Assembly (NCBI RefSeq): GCF_052065695.1 | Contig: NZ_JBQHTM010000010.1 | Span: 1-64,000 of the forward strand | Origin: Intestinimonas sp052065695 | GTDB lineage: Bacteria; Bacillota; Clostridia; Oscillospirales; Oscillospiraceae | Reading direction: 5' to 3' | DNA length: 64,000 nucleotides | In this document: positions 50,455 to 59,620 of the stretch, in pieces | How the letters are laid out: every line of letters starts with the position of its first letter | Numbering within the stretch: the first letter of the stretch is position 1 | Notes under the pieces: model-generated | Seen by the model: the letters and a program-made list of their open reading frames with translations, nothing else | Databases searched by the model: none | Told to the model about the DNA's origin: nothing | Position numbers and translations under genes: made by a program

Positions 50455-50921
50455 GCCTGGACCTCCTTTTCCGCTCTCTCGTCCAGCCAGGCCCGGATGG
50501 CCCGCATCTGCCCGGCGTAGCCGGTGCAGCGGCAGAGGTTGCCAGAGAGGTACTGCCGGACCTCCTCATCGGTGGGGTGGTCCAACTCCCGGCCCATGGC
50601 CAGCACGGCCATGATGAGGCCAGGGCTGCAATAGCCGCACTGCTCGGCTCCCTCGTCCACCAGGAAGCGGGCAAACTCCTGGGCCTCCTCCTGCACCCCC
50701 TCCAGGGTGGTGACGTTTTTGCCGTCGGCCCGGGCGGCGGGGTAGGAGCAGGAGAGCACGGGGCTCCCCTCCACCCAGACGGTACACAGGCCGCAGTTGG
50801 AGGTGTCACACCCCCGCTTCACGCTGTAAATGCCATATTTGCGCAGAAAATCCAACAGCATCATGTCGTTGGGGATGTGCTTGTTGAGCACCTCTCCGTT
50901 GACGGTGATCTTCACCTTCAC
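50442..50921 (-). CDS. Molybdenum hydroxylase, [2Fe-2S] subunit
   Basis: A 159-residue ferredoxin-like small subunit. The plant-type cluster is GCDTSNCGLCTVWV plus a later Cys in LSCSYPAA. The C-terminal helical cluster is EQCGYCSPGLIMA with NLCRCTGYAGQ. Overlaps the FAD subunit by four bases and the large subunit by 13, as in a tightly coupled complex. It passes electrons from the molybdenum centre to FAD. Confidence 0.95.
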   Translation of the reverse strand: MKVKITVNGEVLNKHIPNDMMLLDFLRKYGIYSVKRGCDTSNCGLCTVWVEGSPVLSCSYPAARADGKNVTTLEGVQEEAQEFARFLVDEGAEQCGYCSPGLIMAVLAMGRELDHPTDEEVRQYLSGNLCRCTGYAGQMRAIRAWLDERAEKEVQACAM

Positions 50922-51724
50922 GCCTGTTCCCCTCCCTTCCCGCAGGCCTCAGCGGCCCGGCGGACCAGCACTTTGGTCATCTCCCGGCGGTAGTCGGCCC
51001 CCGCCCGCAGGTCCGTGCCGAAGGTCAGCTCCCGGGCGGCGGCCTCGCCGGCCTCCTCCGGGGTACCGCCGGCGGCCAGACAGGCGGCGGCCTCCGCCGA
51101 ACGCCGGGCGCTGGCCGGACGGGCCCCCACGGATACGATCCATTCGTCGTCCAGGCGGCTCACTCCCACCGCCAGCAGGGGCAGGTCGGTGGTGGAGCGG
51201 CGCAGGCTCTCATAGGCGGCGGTGCGCCCGTCATCCCGGACCCGGACCTTGACCAGGATGTCGTCAAAGTGGATGGGCATGGCCATGAAGTCGGCCAGGG
51301 GGATCTCCCCCTGCCGGTAGAGGACCACCGTGGCGTCCAGGGCCAGCAGGGCCGCCGTCACGTCAGAGAAACCAAACCGGGAGTAGACCGAGCCGCCCAC
51401 GGTGGCACAGTTGCGGAACTGGACGCCCACAATGTGCGCCACGCAGCGGCTCAGGAGGCCGCCGAAGCGGCCGGCCAGTTCCGGCGCCGTCTCCATCTGC
51501 CGCAGGGTAGCGCAGGCGCCGATCTCCACCCAGCCGTCCCGGACCTCGATCCGGTCCAGCCCCAGCTGGGTGAGGTCGATGGCGGTGCGCAGCCGCCGCC
51601 GGCCCATCTTCAGCCAGCAACAGCCACCCAAAATCACGTTGTTCTTCGGATCCCGGCTGAGCAGCTCGTAGGCTGCCTCCAGGGACTGGGGGAACATGTA
51701 GCTTTTGATGGTGTACAAATCCAT
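50918..51724 (-). CDS. Molybdenum hydroxylase, FAD-binding subunit
   Basis: A 268-residue subunit with the FAD_binding_5 fold: FPQSLEAAYELLSRDPKNNV, LGGCCWLKMGRR, and GVQFRNCATVGGSVYSRFGF for the FAD pyrophosphate. The CO-dehydrogenase-flavoprotein C-terminal domain ends the chain. The start is doubtful: GGAGGG directly abuts ATG 51724, while TTG 51718 has ideal spacing; a longer frame to 51760 exists. First gene of the three-gene operon. Confidence 0.9.
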   Translation of the reverse strand: MDLYTIKSYMFPQSLEAAYELLSRDPKNNVILGGCCWLKMGRRRLRTAIDLTQLGLDRIEVRDGWVEIGACATLRQMETAPELAGRFGGLLSRCVAHIVGVQFRNCATVGGSVYSRFGFSDVTAALLALDATVVLYRQGEIPLADFMAMPIHFDDILVKVRVRDDGRTAAYESLRRSTTDLPLLAVGVSRLDDEWIVSVGARPASARRSAEAAACLAAGGTPEEAGEAAARELTFGTDLRAGADYRREMTKVLVRRAAEACGKGGEQA

Positions 51725-51956
51725 CCCTCCAAAATAATGCCGCAGGACGGCCTCTGCCATCCCGCGGCGCCCGCTCCGCGGCGGGCTCCCCCTGCCGGAT
51801 CATACCTGCGGGGAAATCTCTTCAGGATAGATTATAGCGGATCAGGTCGAATTTGTATAGCACGGAATGGGCTTCCAGTAAAATCTCTGTGCTCTGCACG
51901 AAAGATGGCCCCTTCCGCCCCCCTTCCCCCGTAATTTCTCCTATGCTCTGGCGTTC
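51725..51956 (-). promoter_or_regulatory. Promoter and structured leader of the molybdenum hydroxylase operon
   Basis: TATAAT on the minus strand at 51831-51836, with a poor -35. The leader of about 95 bases that follows is GC-rich and folds, for example GCCCGC/GCGGGC. Bases 51840-51956 are otherwise empty. A molybdenum-cofactor riboswitch would make sense here, but I cannot match its consensus. Confidence 0.4.
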
Positions 51957-53087
51957 TCACCGTTTTTCCGCCGGGTCGGACCAGGTGTAGAGCAGGACGG
52001 CCAGGGCCACGGTGACCGGCACCGCCAGCACGATGCCGAAGCTGCCGGAGAGGCCCTGCATGATGGCGATGCCGATGTTGTTGGAGTTGATGATCTGCTG
52101 GTAGGGCAGCGCATAGGCGTAGTCCAGCACCAGCATGGAGACGCTGCCGCCGGCAAAGGCCAGGATCAGGGTGTTGGAGTCGGTGCCCATCATGTCCCGG
52201 CCCACGTGCATCCCCGCCTTGAAGAGGTCCCGGCGGGAGATGGCAGGGTTCTGGGCGTGGAGCTCGGCGATGGCGCTGCCGATGGACATGGCCACGTCCA
52301 TCACCGCCCCCAGGCTGGAGATGAGCAGCCCGGAGAAGAGGAGCCCTCCCACCTGGACCCCGCTGGTGCTGGCCAGGGTCAGGAGGCTCTTGATGTCCGA
52401 CACGTTCCAGCCCGTGATGCCGGTGGCCAGGCTGAAGACGGTGGCGGCGATGCCGGCGATGATGACCCCCGCCACCGTGCCTCCGGTGGCGACCAAAGTC
52501 TTTTTGGTGGGGCCGCCGATGAGGTACATGGTGACCAGGGTGGTGACCACGCAGATGAACACCGCCACCCAGAAGGGGGACCACCCCTGATAGACCAGCG
52601 GGAGGTACACAAACAGGATGCAGAAAAGGGTAAAGACCAGGCCCAGCGCGCCCTTGACTCCCTGCTTGCCGCCCACCAGGCAGAGCACCAGCAGATAGGC
52701 CGCCGCGAAGCCGTAGATGACCCACTCCCGGTCCTGGGAATAGATGCTGGTGATGGTGGACTCCCCCGCCACGCTCTGCATGACGACAACATGCATCCCC
52801 ACCGTGCAGCCGGCGCCGAACAGAAAGCCGGAGGAGCTGGTGGTCTCCAGCTCCTGCCCCGCCCGAACGCCGGTGGTCATGCGCACCACCACCCGCTGCT
52901 CCCCCACCCGGGAGCCGTCGGGCTGGAGGTTGTCCTGGAGGATCTGGGTGACCACACCCTTTTCAAAGGTCTGGCCCTCCCGGTTGACCAGGGCAATCCG
53001 TTCCCCCTGGTTGATCCGGATTACAAACAGCACAAATACCGCCAAAAGAAGCAGTGGGACTCCCCACCGCAGAAAACGTGCTCTCAT
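51957..53087 (-). CDS. YibE/F-like membrane protein
   Basis: A 376-residue protein. One signal-anchor helix at about residues 8-25, a soluble extracytoplasmic region of about 100 residues (GQTFEKGVVTQILQDN, RVGEQRVVVRMTTG), then about eight membrane helices with TSGVQVGGLLFSGLLISSLG and MGTDSNTLILAFAGGS. This is the YibE/F family, of unknown transport function in Firmicutes. ATG 53087 is chosen by homology of the N-terminus; its ribosome binding site is weak, and 53120 is an alternative. Confidence 0.82.
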   Translation of the reverse strand: MRARFLRWGVPLLLLAVFVLFVIRINQGERIALVNREGQTFEKGVVTQILQDNLQPDGSRVGEQRVVVRMTTGVRAGQELETTSSSGFLFGAGCTVGMHVVVMQSVAGESTITSIYSQDREWVIYGFAAAYLLVLCLVGGKQGVKGALGLVFTLFCILFVYLPLVYQGWSPFWVAVFICVVTTLVTMYLIGGPTKKTLVATGGTVAGVIIAGIAATVFSLATGITGWNVSDIKSLLTLASTSGVQVGGLLFSGLLISSLGAVMDVAMSIGSAIAELHAQNPAISRRDLFKAGMHVGRDMMGTDSNTLILAFAGGSVSMLVLDYAYALPYQQIINSNNIGIAIMQGLSGSFGIVLAVPVTVALAVLLYTWSDPAEKR

Positions 53088-53123
53088 TATAAACCCTGTA
53101 CCGCCTTTCCGTCTGAACATAAA

Positions 53124-53152
53124 GATTCCCGGCGGCTATGCCGCCGGGAATC
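53124..53152 (-). terminator. Hairpin after the phosphatase gene
   Basis: Perfect GATTCCCGGCGGC / GCCGCCGGGAATC stem with three-base loop, followed on the minus strand by TTTATG. Short T-run, so termination may be partial and feed the YibE/F gene. Confidence 0.65.
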
Positions 53153-53180
53153 CGTGTCTTACACCGTCTGTGCCGTCAGC

Positions 53181-55058
53181 TCAGGCGCCCAGGGACACAC
53201 CCAGGGTGGCCAGGAAGGAGGCGGTCACATAGTAGTTGCCGTCAGCCAGCATGGCGCCGGTGGTGACGCTCTTCCCGTCCACGGTGAGGGTCAGGGAGGC
53301 GGCGGCACCGGCAGTGGCATTGGCGGTGGGCACCGCTCCGGTGTAAGCGGCGCCGGTGGTGACCACCACACCGTCGTTCCAGGCCACATTGAACTGGCTG
53401 TCGCTGCCGTTCACAGATGCGGCCACATCGCGCAGGCGGTAATAGGTCTCGCCGCCGGCGGTGATGGTGGCCACATTGGCCTGCTCATCCTGGTCAGCAT
53501 CGGTCTTCTGGATGGTGAAGGCGTCGTCAATGGCCTCGGTCTTGCCCTCGGCGGTCACCTGGTAGGTGACGATGGAGAAGGAGTCGGCATCCATCTCGAT
53601 GACGGAGTAGGAGGGCAGCCAGTTCTGGCTCCGGTTGGCGATGTAGTCCTGCTGAGCGGCGATGAGCTCATAGAACTTGGAGCCGAAGGCGGAGTTGGCG
53701 GTCATATACAGGGTGCCCTTGGGGTTGACCACTGTGTTACCGGTGGTGTCCTCAATGGTGTAGCAGCCGTTGTCGGCCTGGAAGGCGTCGTGGGCGGCGG
53801 TGCCGGCGGTGTCGCCCTCCTCGGGGTACAGGGGGATCTTTTCGTCAGTCTGGGTATTGTAGGCGTTGTCCCAGTCGTAGTCGCTGCCGTCCTCGTTCAG
53901 ACGGAACTCGTAGGTGCCGTGGGTCTGGCCGTCGCCGTAGAGCAGCTTGGAGCGGCTGTAGGTGTGGTCGTGGCCCTGGAGCACCACGTCGATGTCGTAC
54001 TCGTCAAAGATGGGCGTGAGCTGGGTCCGCAGGATCATGCCGTCGGTGTCGGAGTGGTCCAGGCCGGTGCCGTAGATGTCCTGGTGGATGGTCACGATGC
54101 GCCAGGCGGCATCGGGATCGGAGGCCACGGCCTCCTGGATGGTCTTCTCGTGCTCGGCCACGTTGTAGTTGTTGGTGTTGAGCACGATGAAGAGGCCGGA
54201 GCCGTAGGAGTAATAGTAGTCGCCGCCGGCCTCCGTCTCACCGTAGCCGGTGGTGTTGGGGTTGTTGAAGTGGTAGGTGTAGTCGGGGTTCAGGGAGTCG
54301 TGGTTGCCGATGGTGGTGGCTACGGGCAGGCTGGCCAGGACAGAGGAGGACAGGTAGCCCGCGTACTCCTCCTCCTTGGCCTGACCGGTCTTGTTGACCT
54401 GGTCCCCGGCGGAGATGATGAAGTTCAGGTCGGGGTTCTGGGCGGAGGCGATTTCCAGGGTGCGGTTCCAGCCGAAGGCGTCGTTGCGGGCAGCGGTGTT
54501 GGCCGCGCCGGAGTCCGCCTTCAGGGTGTCGCTGCCCTGGGTCTGGCCCTTGGAGGCGCCGATCTGAGGATCGCCCACGTAGAGGATCTTCACGCTCTCA
54601 AAGCTGCCGGTCTTGTACTCCTGGACCTCGGTCTGCACGCCGTTTTTCTCCACGGTGTAGTAGTAGGTGGTGTTGGGCTCCAGGCCGGTGACAACCGCGT
54701 GGTTGTAGTCATAGGCCACGCCATCGGTGAGGCTGGTGTCCACCTGGCCGGAGGTACCGGTAAAGGCGGTCAGATTGTCCTTATCGGTGCCGAAATGGAC
54801 CACGGGAGTGGCGGTCTTTCCGGTCTCGCTCTTGCTGTACCAGGCGAAGTTGAGCTCTGTCTCGTCGGCACCGGGGGTCAGGGAGACCTTGGTATAGTCC
54901 GTGGCCACGCTCTCCCACTGGCTCACCCAGGCCTGCCACTCCGCGGAGCCACCTGTGACGCTGCTGTCATTGTAGCTGGCCGCCAGCGCGAAGGGGCATG
55001 CGCTCAGAGCCAGGGTGCCGGCCAGAACACCGGCCAGAATCTTGTTCCGTTTCTGCAT
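53181..55058 (-). CDS. Secreted purple-acid-phosphatase-like metallophosphoesterase
   Basis: A 625-residue secreted protein. A signal peptide (about residues 1-27, ending FALAAS) is followed by an N-terminal fibronectin-like domain (about 60-155; TTYYYTVEKNG). The metallophosphatase core has GDPQIG, SAGDQVNKTG, GNHDSLNPDY, VTIHQDIYG and GHDHTYSRS, supplying all metal ligands. The last 110 residues contain a copper-amine-oxidase-N-like segment (TYYRLRDVAASVNG), common at clostridial cell surfaces. ATG 55058 with AGGAAG nine bases upstream. Likely frees phosphate from extracellular esters. Confidence 0.9.
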   Translation of the reverse strand: MQKRNKILAGVLAGTLALSACPFALAASYNDSSVTGGSAEWQAWVSQWESVATDYTKVSLTPGADETELNFAWYSKSETGKTATPVVHFGTDKDNLTAFTGTSGQVDTSLTDGVAYDYNHAVVTGLEPNTTYYYTVEKNGVQTEVQEYKTGSFESVKILYVGDPQIGASKGQTQGSDTLKADSGAANTAARNDAFGWNRTLEIASAQNPDLNFIISAGDQVNKTGQAKEEEYAGYLSSSVLASLPVATTIGNHDSLNPDYTYHFNNPNTTGYGETEAGGDYYYSYGSGLFIVLNTNNYNVAEHEKTIQEAVASDPDAAWRIVTIHQDIYGTGLDHSDTDGMILRTQLTPIFDEYDIDVVLQGHDHTYSRSKLLYGDGQTHGTYEFRLNEDGSDYDWDNAYNTQTDEKIPLYPEEGDTAGTAAHDAFQADNGCYTIEDTTGNTVVNPKGTLYMTANSAFGSKFYELIAAQQDYIANRSQNWLPSYSVIEMDADSFSIVTYQVTAEGKTEAIDDAFTIQKTDADQDEQANVATITAGGETYYRLRDVAASVNGSDSQFNVAWNDGVVVTTGAAYTGAVPTANATAGAAASLTLTVDGKSVTTGAMLADGNYYVTASFLATLGVSLGA

Positions 55059-55109
55059 CTGTTCCAACTTCCTTTATCATTTTGGTTTTTCATTCAGGAA
55101 CCGTGATGC

Positions 55110-55138
55110 AGTATAGCACTCAAAAATCACGCTTACAA
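55110..55138 (-). promoter_or_regulatory. Promoter of the secreted phosphatase gene
   Basis: TTGTAA (55133-55138 on the minus strand), 17-base spacer, TATACT (55110-55115). Confidence 0.7.
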
Positions 55139-55317
55139 TACGTTTTTTGCAACATTTACGCACTTTTTACTTTATTTACAATGCCATGATCGGACTACAC
55201 ACTCCCCTTGAAAAGTCGTCCAGAACAGCGCATCAGGCAATCAGACCCGATCGCTCCTGCGCCAGATACCCATCTTTTCGGCGTCCTGGATGCGCTGCTC
55301 CCCGCCGTCTCCAGCGC

Positions 55318-56892
55318 CTATTGCGCAGACCCCAGTATGGTCTGTCTGGCAATGGCGGCAACCTTTTTGCAGTTGATCTTTCCCGTATTTGTATAGGGAA
55401 ATTTTGAAAAAAACAGGATGAATTTCGGGACCTTGAAGGCCGCCAGACGCTGACACATGGTGTCCCGCACCTGAGCCTCGCTCAAGGCAGCGCCGCTGCC
55501 GGGCACGATGCAGATACACGGCACCTCACCATAGTGTTCGTCCGGAATCCCTACCGCTTTGCAACAGGAAACCCGTGCATCCCCCGACAGTGCGGCCTCG
55601 ATCTCGCTGGGCATGATGTTCTCGCCGCCGCGGATGATGATGTCTTTGATGCGCCCGGCATAGTGGATGTTTCCCGCTGCGTCCTGCCAGCCTAGGTCCC
55701 CCGTATGGAGCCAGCCGTCCTCATCCACGGCGGAGACGACCTTGCCGTTTTCGTAGTATCCCAGCATGACCATGGGGCCGCGGACCTGGATCTCTCCAGC
55801 CTGGGTGTCCCCTTCCCCCATGGGCACCTCATGCCCGACGATCCGCCCTTCCAAACGGTCCACGAAGTGTCCCAGCGTGGTGGAGCGGACCTCCAGGCTC
55901 TCCTCTGGACACGCGATGGTGACACCGGCGATCACCTCGGATTGACCAAGGCCGGGCAGCAGGGTCATGCCCAGCTTGCGCTCGATGGCGCAGAACTGTT
56001 CCGGCGAGCAGTACGCGCCCCCCACAATGCCGCAGCGCAGGCTGGCAACCCGCTCCGGCCGAAGATCCGGGCGGGCGATCAGGGTGAGGTAGACGCTGGG
56101 AACGGCAGTGAGGATGGTGCACCGGTACGTCTCGATATACGTCAGTGTGGTCTCGCTGTGCCGGTCCGGGGGCAGGATGAGACAGCCCCCCGACGCCGCC
56201 GACGCCAGAATGTTGCAGTTGATGCAAAAGGTGTGGAACATGGGAAGGGCGCAGCACACGACATCCTCTTCGGTCATGCGCATGTCGCCTGCCTTCATCC
56301 GTCCGCTGCTGGCCAGCTGTGCCCCCGAGGAGCACACTACTTTATATTTGGCGGAGGTCGTTCCGGAGGTAAAGAGCATCATGGCCACGGCATTCGGCTC
56401 CGGCTCGGGCATGGAGCACAGCTCAGGCGGTTCCTCAGGCAGCTCGGACAGTACCACTGACTTGACGCGAACCGTCTGACCGAGGCACAGATTCCCCTCC
56501 GCAAAACAGGCTTCCATGCCGCTGCGGCACGCCTCCAGGAAGGACTGCGCCTTCTCTTCCCCTTCGAGGAGCACATATTCGGCGTCCGAGCACATCAGCT
56601 GCTTTTCGATCTCTCCGCCCTTCAGGCAGGTGTTGAGCATGATCACCACAGCGCCGATCTTCTGCAGGGCAAAGAATGCGGCCACCGCCCGGGGGGAGGG
56701 GTCCGTCCAGAGCGCGGCATGGCTGCCAATCGTGAGGCCAAGGGATAAAAATCCCTTGGCCATTTTGGTTATTTCACGATCGAATTCGGCATAGTTCCAG
56801 CGACCGTCCGCCCAGAGGACGGCGGGACGGTCGGGGAATTTGGCGACTGTCTCGGACAACATCTGAGAAACCGTCTGCTGTCGTAAATTCAT
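55318..56892 (-). CDS. AMP-forming acyl-CoA ligase (class I adenylate-forming)
   Basis: A 524-residue CoA ligase. The phosphate loop reads LFTSGTTSAKYKVV, where the usual TGxPKGV part is altered. GLGQSEVIAG aligns with the aromatic/acid pocket, LHTGDLGWQDAAGNIHYAGR and KDIIIRGGENIMPSEIE form the hinge region, and NTGKINCKK carries the catalytic Lys. Last gene of the 2-hydroxyacid operon, so it probably activates or salvages one of its acids. The weakened P-loop may lower activity or reflect a special substrate. Confidence 0.85.
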   Translation of the reverse strand: MNLRQQTVSQMLSETVAKFPDRPAVLWADGRWNYAEFDREITKMAKGFLSLGLTIGSHAALWTDPSPRAVAAFFALQKIGAVVIMLNTCLKGGEIEKQLMCSDAEYVLLEGEEKAQSFLEACRSGMEACFAEGNLCLGQTVRVKSVVLSELPEEPPELCSMPEPEPNAVAMMLFTSGTTSAKYKVVCSSGAQLASSGRMKAGDMRMTEEDVVCCALPMFHTFCINCNILASAASGGCLILPPDRHSETTLTYIETYRCTILTAVPSVYLTLIARPDLRPERVASLRCGIVGGAYCSPEQFCAIERKLGMTLLPGLGQSEVIAGVTIACPEESLEVRSTTLGHFVDRLEGRIVGHEVPMGEGDTQAGEIQVRGPMVMLGYYENGKVVSAVDEDGWLHTGDLGWQDAAGNIHYAGRIKDIIIRGGENIMPSEIEAALSGDARVSCCKAVGIPDEHYGEVPCICIVPGSGAALSEAQVRDTMCQRLAAFKVPKFILFFSKFPYTNTGKINCKKVAAIARQTILGSAQ

Positions 56893-56952
56893 AACTTACC
56901 CACTTTCTTTTCAGACAACACTGGCCCTTTCGATCCGAGCAGCCGGGTCTGT

Positions 56953-58428
56953 TCAGCCGCCCAGCACCACATTGCCCAGAGGAATACCGACCAGGCAGGC
57001 GACGATGGCGCAGCCGATTCCGATGGTCATGCCCCAGGCAAAGAGTCGCTTGCCGTCCACCCAGCCACTCTCCTGGATAAAGGCGACGGGGGCAGTGGCG
57101 GTGGGGGTGGCGTAGGAGTAGTTGGCCGCCGCGGTGACGAGGATGGGGACCAGCTGCGGGGGCAGCTGTCCTGCGAACACGGTGGTCACCATGGGCATGC
57201 TAATGGCAAAGAACAGCGCGATGGCAATGGCGTTGGAGATGAAGTTGGTGGCGATGGCGCAGACCACGACCATCACGACCACGAAGATCACCGGGCTCAT
57301 GCCCTGGAAGACAGGGGCGGCCACGCCGGCCATCCAGCTGGTGATACCCAGCTCGGAGTTGGAGAGGACACTGCTGACCATCAGGATGGTGCCCATGAAG
57401 ATGGCGGTGTTCCAGGGGGCGGCCTTGCTGGCCTCTTTGTAATCCAGCACGGGTTCCCCGTCCACCTTGATGAGGTGCATCAGTACGATGCCCACCATGG
57501 GGACAAAGTTCTGGTCGAGCTTACCGCAGAGCGCCGCAATGTCGGCGGGGAAAATGTATTCCGCGATACCGGGCAGGATCCAGGACACGATGGTGAGCAG
57601 ATAGATGGCGGAGGCAATCTTTTCCGCCTTGCTGAAGGGCTTTGACTCCTTATTGAGCTGGGTCAGATCCAAGGTGCCGAACCGGGAGACGTCCGGCTTG
57701 AACACGAACTTGGTGAGCAGGTACCAGAGGATCAGGGACACGATACCCACTGGGAGACAGATGGCGATGTACTGGACGAAGCCGATGGTGTCCTCCGGCA
57801 TGTAGTTACTGTAGGTGGACAGGCCGATGAGGGTCATGGCGTGGGAGATGGGGGAGGTAGACTGTGCGATCTGGGAGACGACCACCACGGAGGTCATCAT
57901 AATGGCAGGGAACTTGTCCCCGTCCTCCTTCTTATAGCCCAGCATGTCGTAGATGGCGCCGAGCAGAGGGATAAAGACCAGCATGGTGGCGGTGGTGGAC
58001 AGGCCGCTGGCCAGGACGAAAATGGCGATGTAGATCATGGCCACAGCGTACCATGGGCTCTTCTGACTAAGCTTGCAGGTCACGAACCACAGGGCGAGCC
58101 GGCGGGTCACGCCGGTCTTTTGGAGACTGGCACTGAGCATGGAGCACAAAATGAGGAAAAAGACGGTGCTGTTGCCCAAAGAACCGGAGATGACCTGGGC
58201 TGGCGTGACCACAGGCACCAGCATCAGGGCAAACAGTACCAGCATGCTGGTCCAGTCAACGGCCACGAAGAGCCACAGGGCCAGAGCCCCGACCAGGATG
58301 CCCAGGACCTGGAAGCCCCCCTGGCTGAGTCCGGCCGGAGCGGGGATGAACTTGAATCCGAACAGCAAAATGACGGAGATCACAATGACCGCACATTGAA
58401 AATTACTATACCTTCTCTTTGCCAACAT
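56953..58428 (-). CDS. SLC13/DASS-family anion permease
   Basis: A 491-residue, eleven-to-twelve-helix carrier. The two SNT-like signature regions are SGLSTTATMLVFIPLL and ATNFISNAIAIALFF; ISHAMTLIGLSTYS is in the first half. These transporters import di- or tricarboxylates or sulfate with sodium. It lies between the dehydratase genes and the ligase, so it should import the operon's substrate, which would then be an organic anion, perhaps a dicarboxylate. Confidence 0.87.
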   Translation of the reverse strand: MLAKRRYSNFQCAVIVISVILLFGFKFIPAPAGLSQGGFQVLGILVGALALWLFVAVDWTSMLVLFALMLVPVVTPAQVISGSLGNSTVFFLILCSMLSASLQKTGVTRRLALWFVTCKLSQKSPWYAVAMIYIAIFVLASGLSTTATMLVFIPLLGAIYDMLGYKKEDGDKFPAIMMTSVVVVSQIAQSTSPISHAMTLIGLSTYSNYMPEDTIGFVQYIAICLPVGIVSLILWYLLTKFVFKPDVSRFGTLDLTQLNKESKPFSKAEKIASAIYLLTIVSWILPGIAEYIFPADIAALCGKLDQNFVPMVGIVLMHLIKVDGEPVLDYKEASKAAPWNTAIFMGTILMVSSVLSNSELGITSWMAGVAAPVFQGMSPVIFVVVMVVVCAIATNFISNAIAIALFFAISMPMVTTVFAGQLPPQLVPILVTAAANYSYATPTATAPVAFIQESGWVDGKRLFAWGMTIGIGCAIVACLVGIPLGNVVLGG

Positions 58429-58495
58429 TCCCTATTCTCCCTTTCAAACGTTTTTGGAGGCCTGCCCCATCGGCCGCGGGGGCCGGGCGGAAGGG

Positions 58496-59620
58496 TCATT
58501 CAGAAATCACTTCACGGAACGCGTCCAAGGTAGTCTGCACCTGGCCGTATTCGACCATCTGACGATCGACCTCCACCATAACGTTGGGGATCTTGTTTTC
58601 GTCACAGGCGCGCTTGATGAGGGGATAGTCAAACTCCTCGGGATCGCAGAACTTGGTAATGGCGATGATGAGGCCCTTGACCCGGTTCTTCTTGCACAGG
58701 TCCACGATGTAGCCCACCCGGCCCTTTTTGGGGTCATACAGCAGGCTGCAGTTATCGGTGTTCTGGAACTTGACCGCCAGGTCCCGCATGGGGTCGTCGG
58801 TCACCGGGGTGTCGGTGCGGTACTGTCGGCTCTGGTTGGCCAGATCATCCACAACGATGTGCAGAGCGTTCTCATCCAGGATCTTGTTGAACTTGGGGCT
58901 GTCCGCCAGGATGCCGGAGATCATGACGGGAATCTTGTCGGTCCGCTCCGCCGGCTCGGCCTGAAGGGCCTTCAGCAGTTGCCGGACCAGGGCCGTGTGC
59001 TCCTCCTTCCGAATGAAGAAGGCGCTCTTGAAGATATCGCTGCGCTGGCAGGCAGTAATCTCGCCGTGGATGGCCAGGGCGGCAGACAGCTCCCGCATGA
59101 CGGCGTTGTGCTCATTGTAGACAGCGATGGAGGCGGCCAGCGCATCGGGCTTCAGGGTGAGGCCGGTGGCGGCGGCCAGGTCCCGCACCACCCGCTCGTA
59201 GGCGGAGATGGTGAACTCCAGGCCGTATTCGGGCTTACGGTTCTGGGGATAGCAGACGGGGATAAAGGGGATTTCGGGGACGGCGCAGTGGAAGTTCTGC
59301 CCCATGGCCTTGAGGCTGTCGCAGAGATGGGGGACCATGATGGCGGAGGCGCCCTTATAATCGCCGTTCATGCCCAGTTCCACGATGGACTGCACAATGG
59401 CGCAGATGAAGGCCGGGAAATAGGTCTTGGCCTTGTTGAGCTCCACATCGGCGCCCCACACGCCCATGGGGACCGCACCCATGGCGTGGACCAGCTCTTC
59501 GGGGGTGTATACGGGCGCGGCCAACACCACCTTCTTCCCTTCGGCCAGGTAGCGGTCCATCTGCGCTCTGGGGGATACAGCAATCTCATGGAATTTTTCC
59601 AACAGTTCAGTCTTATTCAT
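58496..59620 (-). CDS. 2-hydroxyacyl-CoA dehydratase, second subunit (HgdB/FldC type)
   Basis: A 374-residue Fe-S subunit. EELVHAMGAVPMGVWGADVE, VPHLCDSLKAMGQ and IIAITKFCDPEEFDYP contain the cysteines that hold the [4Fe-4S] cluster. ATG 59620 overlaps the first subunit's end by eight bases; an in-frame start at 59734 would lie deep inside that gene. The heterodimer removes water from (R)-2-hydroxyacyl-CoA by a ketyl radical after activation by the ATPase subunit. Oxygen-sensitive chemistry marks a strict anaerobe. Confidence 0.92.
   Translation of the reverse strand: MNKTELLEKFHEIAVSPRAQMDRYLAEGKKVVLAAPVYTPEELVHAMGAVPMGVWGADVELNKAKTYFPAFICAIVQSIVELGMNGDYKGASAIMVPHLCDSLKAMGQNFHCAVPEIPFIPVCYPQNRKPEYGLEFTISAYERVVRDLAAATGLTLKPDALAASIAVYNEHNAVMRELSAALAIHGEITACQRSDIFKSAFFIRKEEHTALVRQLLKALQAEPAERTDKIPVMISGILADSPKFNKILDENALHIVVDDLANQSRQYRTDTPVTDDPMRDLAVKFQNTDNCSLLYDPKKGRVGYIVDLCKKNRVKGLIIAITKFCDPEEFDYPLIKRACDENKIPNVMVEVDRQMVEYGQVQTTLDAFREVISE

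Noticed and set aside
52206..55106. 966-codon plus-strand open frame opposite the YibE/F and phosphatase genes
   Set aside because: Spans two real genes and an intergenic terminator; composition is typical of an antisense frame in GC-rich DNA.
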